Origin: Lumbricus rubellus
Taxonomy: Eukaryota; Annelida; Clitellata; Crassiclitellata; Lumbricidae
DNA length: 64,000 nucleotides
Direction of reading: 5' to 3'
Assembly (NCBI GenBank): GCA_945859605.1
Contig: OX243822.1
Span: 4,546,696 to 4,610,695 of the forward strand
The notes beneath the pieces are model-generated. The model did no database searches and was not told the origin of the DNA. It saw nothing but the letters and a program-made list of their open reading frames with translations. Numbering within the stretch: the first letter of the stretch is position 1; every line of letters starts with the position of its first letter. The position numbers were made by a program, and so were the translations under genes. This document shows positions 57,986-64,000 of the stretch, in pieces.

Positions 57986-58078
57986 GCACTGGGCTTTTCA
58001 CCCTACTAGCAATGGATTGAATTTAAATTGGAACGAAAACACTTTCTAAATTGCACAGGTTTTCATACATGTACATTG

Positions 58079-58306
58079 TGGGGCGAGGTGGTCTAGTGGT
58101 GGCGTCGTTGCCTTGCAGCCGGAAGGTCCGAGGTTCGAATCCACCTCCCCGCGAAAGGACCTTGGGCAAGTCCTTCACTCGCAGTTGCTCAGCGCTTCGG
58201 CGTGAAACTCCGATGCAGTGTCCGCTCTGCATCGGGAGCGCCTCTGAGTAGGGAGAGCTTGAAGGGGCGCTATAACAAGTGCACATACAAACAAACAAAC
58301 AAACAG
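58079..58306 (+). mobile_element. tRNA-derived SINE, best preserved copy
   Basis: The A box TGGTCTAGTGG (58089-58099) and B box GGTTCGAATCC (58132-58142) have normal tRNA spacing. The body CCTTGGGCAAGTCCTTCACTCGCAGTTGCTCAGCGCTTCGGCGTG and GATGCAGTGTCCGCTCTGCATCGGG follows. The 3' part GAGCGCCTCTGAGTAGG...CTTGAAGGGGCGCTATAACAAGTGC matches LINE 3' ends, and a (CAAA)n tail closes it. Pol III promoter boxes look intact, so the copy could still be transcribed. Confidence 0.88.
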
Positions 58307-58394
58307 CCGGACAAGGAGCAATAAAGTCGCCACCACTTCGCGCCCTCTTCACCCATTTGTGGTTTTATAACCGGACGGTTCTGTCGTTCTATAT

Positions 58395-58790
58395 GATTGT
58401 ATTATAAGGTTGTCTGTTGGACATTCACGTGCCTATGCGGTTTTCAACTTATAATGCCGGTGTCACGAAATAGAGTATCCCTCCGTATTAAAAGTATCCC
58501 CCAAAATGAGGGAAAAGTCGAAAAAAAACACTTCCGCGTGCTTTTATTTTTGCAAATTAATTTTCATCTGCTTTGTTTTGAACAATGACACTAACAGGTA
58601 TGTTTATTCCTACTAGATAATTTGCTTTGCTTTGTTTTTATAGCACTTAAAACGTTTAAAACACTTAAAAACACTCGGAGACACTAAATAAATTCGAGTT
58701 GCCTTTCTCTTGGCATTGCATAGGTCACTTAAAACAATTAGAGTCACTTTAAATTTTGATTAGAGTATAATTGTTTTAATTATATACATT
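58395..58790. other. No recognised gene
   Basis: AT-rich sequence with repeated ACACTTAAAA/AAAACGTTTAAAAC words around 58645-58760. A 63-codon frame (58397-58588) is not recognisable. Confidence 0.45.
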
Positions 58791-58810
58791 TTTTCAAAAA
58801 TGGGATAGAA

Positions 58811-58865
58811 TGGTTTATCCCCCCCGGATAGTCTAGACCGGTTAATTCCATCCGGGGGGATAGAT
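58811..58865. mobile_element. Hairpin-bearing end of an older element, split by the TTAA element
   Basis: GGTTTATCCCCCCCGGATAG and ATCCGGGGGGATAG form an inverted pair around GTCTAGACCGG. After the TTAA element, TGTCCCCGGATAGCTTTTGGGGGGGGATAA (59814-59843) resumes similar sequence. The TTAA element therefore probably landed in an older CCCCGGATA-rich element. Confidence 0.5.
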
Positions 58866-58868
58866 TAA

Positions 58869-59805
58869 CCCTTATAGGGTCACCGGGGGGTAAAAAATAC
58901 CCCCAGCTCCGTTTTTCACGGAAATATTTTTCCCTGAAAATAGTTGAAGAAATTGCTTTTGTGACTTTTCCTAAAAATGTTTTATGCACAGAATGCATCA
59001 AGTTTTATTATCTATCCATGCACCCAAATCAGCTATAAAGTACGAAAATGCACCACTTCGTAGCTATTTTAGTCAGGAATTCATAAACATAGCATTATGC
59101 ATGCGTTACACGTGAGTGTCTTCCTGTCACAATGTCTCCTTATCAGTATCTGAACATTATATAGTATCATTCATTCATTCAAGTATTTATATAGCGCCTC
59201 TTCAAGGAAACTACTCAGAGGCGCTCCCGACTCCAGCAGGGACAAATAGAAACGTATGTCATGATTAGTATCGTTTTATATATAGAAATCGTTTTGGTTT
59301 CATAAAATTAGGATGAATAAATGAAATTGTCTACAGCAAATCACGTGAAGTTAACAAGTGTAGCAACAATTTAGACCCTGAGCTCATGTTTCTAATGGAC
59401 ATATGACTTCACTGATAGCCATTTTAATATTATGGCCGCCATTTTGTCCGCCATTTTGATTTTCGTGCATTGCCACATAAAATTATGTGAATTTGGTTCC
59501 ATTGCATTCCTTGACCTCGAAAATGTTGATTTAGACTTTGAAATCATGTTTCCATTGCATACATAACTTCACTTATAACCATTTAAGATTATGGCGGCCA
59601 TTTTGTCCGCCATTTTGATTTTCCTGCAGTGCTGCATATGTTTCTTTGTTCCAGTGCATTCCGCGAACCTTCTATAAATAACTTCTTTTAGTTTTATACT
59701 TGAAAATTGGAGTTTATCATAGGAATCATGCGAATCACAGTGGGGGTATTTTTTTAACCCCCAGGTGACCAAAATCGGTTGAGAAATTTCGTGACCCTAT
59801 GAGGG
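58869..59805. mobile_element. TTAA-flanked piggyBac-type MITE, 937 bp
   Basis: TTAA lies at 58865-58868 and 59806-59809. The ends are CCCTTATAGGGTCAC and, inverted, CCCTCATAGGGTCAC. A subterminal GGGGTAAAAAATACCCCC at the left pairs in style with GGGGGTATTTTTTTAACCCCC at the right. The interior has two copies of a block with GGCCGCCATTTTGTCCGCC (about 59430 and 59595) and a LINE-tail fragment (59168-59240). No transposase is present. Confidence 0.82.
59168..59240 (-). mobile_element. LINE 3'-terminal fragment with (GAAT)n tail inside the TTAA element
   Basis: The plus strand TCATTCATTCATTCAAGTATTTATATAGCGCCTCTTCAAGG...CTACTCAGAGGCGCTCCCGACTCC is the inverse of the LINE/SINE 3' end plus tail, the same as at 34141-34215. 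Confidence 0.65.
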
Positions 59806-60026
59806 TTAATTCATGTCCCCGGATAGCTTTTGGGGGGGGATAATACTTTTCGTGTCACCGGGATAACTTCAAAAAAGGTGTTTAAAAACGATTCAGTGCT
59901 TTTATTATTAATTATTAATTTTGTGAATCATTTTACTTGCGGGCTAAGCTCCGCCTTTGGGGAAATATTACTCTCTCTTTCTCTATGTGCAATTGTGCAT
60001 CTCTCTTTCTCTTAGTCTCGCTACTA

Positions 60027-60195
60027 GGCGACGCTCCCAAATGCAGAGCGGACACTGCATCGGAGTTTCAAGCCGATGCGCTGAGCAATTGTAAGTGAAG
60101 GACTTGCCCAAGGTCCTTACGCGACGAGGTTGATTCGAACGTCGTATCTTCCGGCTCCAAGGCAACGACGCCACCACTACACCACCGCGCCCCAC
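60027..60195 (-). mobile_element. tRNA-derived SINE, minus strand, 3'-truncated
   Basis: On the minus strand it reads GTGGTGTAGTGGTGGCGTCG (A-box region), GAAGATACGACGTTCGAATCAACC (B-box region), CCTTGGGCAAGTCCTTCACTTAC and GATGCAGTGTCCGC. It stops after CTGCATTTGGGAGCG and lacks the GCGCTATAA tail. Confidence 0.78.
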
Positions 60196-60400
60196 GTCGT
60201 GAACATCTGGTTCGTCAATGTACAACGACGAAAATTAATTGCGACTTTAGTGAAGCGTTAACAAAAGTCGAAAAATTTTAACTGTTCATATTCCGGAATT
60301 TAAATTAACTGGGAGCTGAAAAACATGCAAATACAAATGAGAATTGGTTCAAAATGTTTTTCTCTCGCTATAGCGTGCAGTTTTCAGATACATGCTTGGA

Positions 60401-61060
60401 CAGTGTTTAATCTAGTCCCCCTCCGCTGGGGGGGGGGGAATTCAGGTTTCTGGGGGGGGAGACAATCGAGCGTCCGAAGGACGCTCGTGAGGCGCGTAGC
60501 GCCGAGACCCGTAGGGGGAAGGGTATGGGGAGGGGGATGTGCCCCCTCCCCATCAGAAACTTTTTGAATTTCCACATTGCAATGGTACCATTTTAAGGTG
60601 TCATCTTAACAAAATACCTGTACTTTTTCAGAGCCTCATCAGAAATTTTTTGGAATTTCCACATTGCAATGGTGCCATTTTAAGTGTCATCCTAACAAAA
60701 TACCTGTACTTTTTTAGAGCCTCATCAGAAATTTTTTGGAATTTCCACATTGCAATGGTGCCATTTTAAGGTGTCATCTTAACAAAATACCTGTACTTTT
60801 TCAGAGCCTCATCAGAAATTTTTTGGAATTTCCACATTGCAATGGCAGCATTTTAAGGCGTCATCTTAACAAAATACCTGTACTTTTCAGTGGTTATAAG
60901 AGTGGGCTAAGACTTCAATAAATAAATTATAAGCAACACTTAACAAATATTTTGGGGGGCTATTTCCACACTGTAATGGTACCCTTTTTAAGGTGCCATT
61001 TTAACAAAATAAATATTCTGACATGGATGACGTTAATTAATACGTATTATAACAATTATA
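60401..61060 (+). mobile_element. hAT-like element end with G-tracts, hairpins and 87-bp subterminal repeats
   Basis: 60470-60600 (GAGGCGCGTAGCGCCGAGA, then GGGGAGGGGGATGTGCCCCC, CATCAGAAACTTTTTGAATT) is the inverse of the right-end region of the hAT at 40030-40150. Long G-runs (60428-60438 and 60451-60459) and two hairpins (GAGCGTCCGAAGGACGCTC and GGCGCGTAGCGCC) lie near the presumed end. Four tandem copies of an 87-bp unit (about 60555-60890) follow. A fifth diverged copy lies near 60965-61015. No opposite terminus was found. Confidence 0.65.
60555..60890 (+). repeat. Four-copy 87-bp tandem repeat
   Basis: The unit contains GGAATTTCCACATTGCAATGG, CATTTTAAGGTGTCATCTTAAC, AAAATACCTGTACTTTTTCAG and AGCCTCATCAGAAATTTTTT. 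ACATTGC occurs at 60574, 60661, 60747 and 60834, so the period is 86-87. Because 87 is divisible by three, open frames pass through several copies. They are not regarded as coding. Confidence 0.9.
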
Positions 61061-61397
61061 ATTATTTATTGATTTAGTGATCTCATTTGTCGGTTGTTAG
61101 CGGATTTTCTCCTTTATAAGGCCTCTGTCAACATCAAAAAGGTGTTCATATAAATTATTGCACAGCAGCGAGAGCACCCAGCTAAATGGCAATGGGACTG
61201 ATTGATTGATTGATTGATTTAATGCCTGCATTGAGGCATTGATAATAATAATGTGAGGCACAAATCGCAATGACACCATAAGTTCTGAAACTAATAATTA
61301 AATAATCTCCTGGTGACTAATATCGGAATTACATACAAAACGTTAGAATTCCATCATTTTAGTTTGGTCACGCATAATTATGGGGAGGAGGCTTTAG

Positions 61398-61679
61398 GAT
61401 ACTGGCAAACACACAATTGCTTGACTGTTTGATTGACTCACACTGACTATTTGATTTCTTGATTATTTGACTGATTGACAGATTGACTGACTTACTGATT
61501 GATTGACTGACGATTGATTGGCTGTTTGATTGATTGATTGATGATTAAAAATCCTATACTTGCACTCACTGTGTTTGTTTCCTTCCTTCAATATAATAGA
61601 TGCCGTTATTTATGTCCATATCACCGTCATTGTCTGTCTGGTTGTCTGTGTTTCCGCCTTGCTTCTTATCTGTCTGTGT

Positions 61680-61690
<11 letters not shown>
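61398..61690 (+). repeat. GATTGACTGA-type tract and shared block (copy of 23100-23470)
   Basis: Imperfect TTGA/CTGA tetramers (61420-61545) are followed by CATTGTCTGTCTGGTTGTCTGTGTTTCCGCC, parallel to 23420-23445. It then runs into GTCT repeats. Confidence 0.65.
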
Positions 61691-61954
<264 letters not shown>

Positions 61955-62179
61955 CATCGTTTGCATAGTTCCCTGTATCTTCCCATCAGGAATTGTTCGT
62001 TATAGATAACTCGGTCGAGAATAAACACTTAACAGTCGAAGCTAAAAGCTAACAACCGATGGATCGCATGACGAAATCTGATCCGCTTTCCTTCATTCTT
62101 TCTTCGACCTTCTCCAATGTCTTTTGCATTCCAACATTTCCTGTCTTCTTCATTCACGCAATAATTCCTTTGGCCATTT

Positions 62180-62358
62180 TCTCCCTCCCTCTCTCTCTCC
62201 TTATCTTTTTCTCTATATGCTTCTGTTTCTGTATCTATGTCTGTCTATGTCTGTCTATGTATCTGTCTTTGTCTCCCTCTGTTTCTCTCCCCTCTATTTC
62301 TCTTTTTCTGTTTCGCGCAGTCTCTCCTTTCTTCTCTCTCTATGCCTCTGTTTCTGTC

Positions 62359-62408
<50 letters not shown>

Positions 62409-62520
62409 TGTCTGGACGTGTCTCTGTCTCTGTAGGCATCTATGTCTCCCTCTGTTTCTATGCGTTTCTCTCCCCTCCTCCATTTCTGTTTCGCGCAATC
62501 TCTCCTCTTCTACATCTCTG
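62180..62520 (+). repeat. CT-rich low-complexity with (CT)n core
   Basis: TCTG/CTCT-rich sequence surrounds a pure (CT)n run at about 62361-62404. Two related stretches (TCCCTCTGTTTCT...TTTCGCGCAGTCTCTCC and TCCCTCTGTTTCTATGCG...TTTCGCGCAATCTCTCC) show local duplication. Frames of 98-165 codons here are not called as genes. Confidence 0.9.
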
Positions 62521-62739
62521 TCACTCTGCATAATCCCAATTTCTATTGTCGAGTAAGCAGGCTATGTGAAAAATCCACTATGACATTGTGTCAAAAAACA
62601 ATTATACCTGGAACTTAAGAATAGATTTCTCACCACCACAACCAGCAGTGTATAATAATAACTGAAATACGCTTATTTAACAGCACTTGTTATGATGACA
62701 ATCTCTTAATGGAAGTGCACTGCTTACTTTTCTTATTTG

Positions 62740-62969
62740 TAGCTGGATTGAAATACTTTAAAAGGTATGCAAGGATTGCTTGACGTAAAATTTTTCACGC
62801 CAACATCATGAGATCACCTGCGTCATCAGAGGCTCCAATCTTCTCTGGCTCGCAAGTCTTACATTACTGAACGTACGAAAATGATAATTTGTGGAGACTC
62901 CATGATGACCTCCTTGGGTCTTGGTAAAAAAAGATGGTGTCCCTCAGGGCTCTGTTACAGTACTGGGTC
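62740..62969 (+). pseudogene. Scrambled RT fragment upstream of the main RT frame
   Basis: AATACTTTAAAAGGTATGCAAGG (62752) is another instance of the recurrent RT word. Frame 62915-62965 then encodes Trp-Val-Leu-Val-Lys-Lys-Asp-Gly-Val-Pro-Gln-Gly-Ser-Val, the G-V-P-Q-G-S-V motif that normally lies well downstream of the fingers region. Its position before the main copy's N-terminal RT motif, and in a different frame, indicates a rearranged or chimeric 5' junction. Confidence 0.6.
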
Positions 62970-64000
62970 GTATACGGTATAACCATACACAGGCCGATAG
63001 CGAATGTTACGTTCCTCTCGAAGCTCATCGAAAAGGTCGTCGCCATGCAGCTCGTCGCTTACCTAGAAGGGAATAATCTGCTGCCACAGAATCAATCCGT
63101 TTTCAGAAGATTCCACTCAACTGAAACGCTTCTACTACGTCTCCTCTCAGACATCTACGGAGCTATTGACAGAGCCCAGCTGACCCTGCTAGCCCTTTTC
63201 GATGTTAGCGCTGCCTTCGATACTGTTGATCACGAGATTTTGTTAGAGCGGCTGAGTGTTACTTTTGGTTTGTCTGGTGCAATTTACAAATGGATAGATT
63301 CTTTTCTTCATGAACGTTCTCTCTGTGTGGTCCATGGTTCTTCTAGGTCCTCTTGGGTACCTGCACAATATGGTCTACCCCAGGGTTCAGTCCTTGGTCC
63401 CATACTTTATATTATCTACACCTCAGGTCTTGCCACACTACTAACGGCTCATGCGGTCTCGGGTCAGCAGTATGCAGACGACGTCCAGGCTTACACTCAT
63501 TGCCTCCCTTCTAATGCTATCGAAACGGTTCGGTTAATGAGTGGGACTCTGGATGCTTTAGAAGCATGGATGTCCTCCAATAGACTACGCTTGAACCCTT
63601 CTAAGACAAAATTTATTTGGTTGGGCACACGGCAGCAGCTTGCCAAGCTTGATCTCTTTTCTCTTGCATCTGAATTTCCTGGCTTTACCTTTGCAACCAC
63701 GGTTCATGACCTTGGTGTCCAACTTGACCAAGAACTCACTTTTGCTCCTCAACTTCACCGTCTTGCACGAGGCTGCTATTATCAGTTGCGCCAGCTTCGC
63801 ACTGTCATCCGTTCTCTTACACCTGCTGCTACTCTTACTCTAGTGCATTCCTTTGTTACATCTCGCATTGACTATTGCTCTTCGCTCTACATTGGCCTCC
63901 CATCCAGCAAATTGACTTGTCTTGACCGGGTGTTGCGCTCTGCTGCGCGCCTAATTGGGAAAATCCCTAAATATGGTCATGTCTCAAACTACATGCTTGA
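62970..64000 (+). CDS. CR1/L2-like LINE reverse transcriptase, partial, runs off the right edge
   Basis: One frame stays open from 62970 (formally from ATG 62934) to the window end, about 343 codons. It starts at the RT fingers motif Arg-Pro-Ile-Ala-Asn...Leu-Ser-Lys-Leu-Ile-Glu-Lys-Val-Val (62991-63047). Then come Asn-Asn-Leu-Leu-Pro and His-Ser-Thr-Glu-Thr, and palm motif A Phe-Asp-Val-Ser-Ala-Ala-Phe-Asp (63198-63221). Gly-Leu-Pro-Gln-Gly-Ser-Val-Leu-Gly-Pro is at 63372-63401 and the catalytic Tyr-Ala-Asp-Asp at 63471-63482. A thumb region with Ser-Arg-Ile-Asp-Tyr-Cys follows (about 63861-63878). The protein would copy LINE RNA at a nicked target. The endonuclease domain and true N-terminus are missing, so the copy is 5'-truncated or rearranged. 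The C-terminus lies outside. It could be recent, because no stop interrupts it. Confidence 0.9.

Overview
This window looks like repeat-saturated, gene-poor DNA from a metazoan, probably a marine invertebrate deuterostome and perhaps an echinoderm. The basis is AT-rich non-coding sequence, frequent TAGGCCTA-like words, abundant microsatellites, tRNA-derived SINEs with a TATAGCGCC tail, and dense CR1-like LINE, hAT and TTAA-target elements. The taxon is inference, not proof. I recognise no host protein-coding gene, rRNA, functional tRNA, CRISPR array or bacterial-type operon. Nearly every open frame seen is a short chance frame, a microsatellite translation or transposon debris.

Layout. 1-2.0 kb: a small hAT MITE (1261-1498) and an interspersed repeat. 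2031-8680: a complete, young LTR retrotransposon with nearly identical 770-bp LTRs and a 4-bp target duplication. It lies in minus orientation and its 5.1-kb interior has no pol (LARD-like). 8.7-16.6 kb: a microsatellite, a hAT MITE with a perfect 8-bp duplication (9871-10222), old LINE-tail repeats, and a retroelement-like block with a coiled-coil ORF (13275-15656). 17.1-22.3 kb: two TTAA-flanked, CCC...GGG-ended (piggyBac-type) elements, one of them a 3-kb near-palindrome. 22.3-37 kb: a mosaic of degraded CR1-like LINE segments marked by a recurring AAAGGTGTTTAAGCA-like word, with SINEs, microsatellites, a 63-bp TTAA MITE and an 859-bp TTAA element. 37.8-40.2 kb: a hAT element with transposase relics, itself split by a second hAT. 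40.2-44.8 kb: LINE C-terminal relics, microsatellites and one copy of a segmental duplication. 44799-52366: a second LARD-like LTR element, again minus strand. 52.4-54.6 kb: a 0.9-kb hexanucleotide array and the second duplication copy. 55-61 kb: MITEs, a SINE, a fifth TTAA element and a hAT end with four 87-bp repeats. 61.4-62.5 kb: CT/GTCT microsatellites. 62.9 kb to the right edge: the best-preserved coding sequence, a CR1/L2-like reverse transcriptase that runs off the window.

How the parts relate. The LINE RT at the right edge, the degraded RT segments across the window and the SINEs appear to form one retrotransposition economy. The SINE 3' tail matches the 3' UTR that follows an RT C-terminal relic (43.7 kb), so the SINEs probably borrow LINE machinery. 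Several microsatellites start exactly at LINE/SINE 3' tails. The TTAA and hAT elements lack their own transposase or carry only relics of one, so they would depend on transposases encoded elsewhere.
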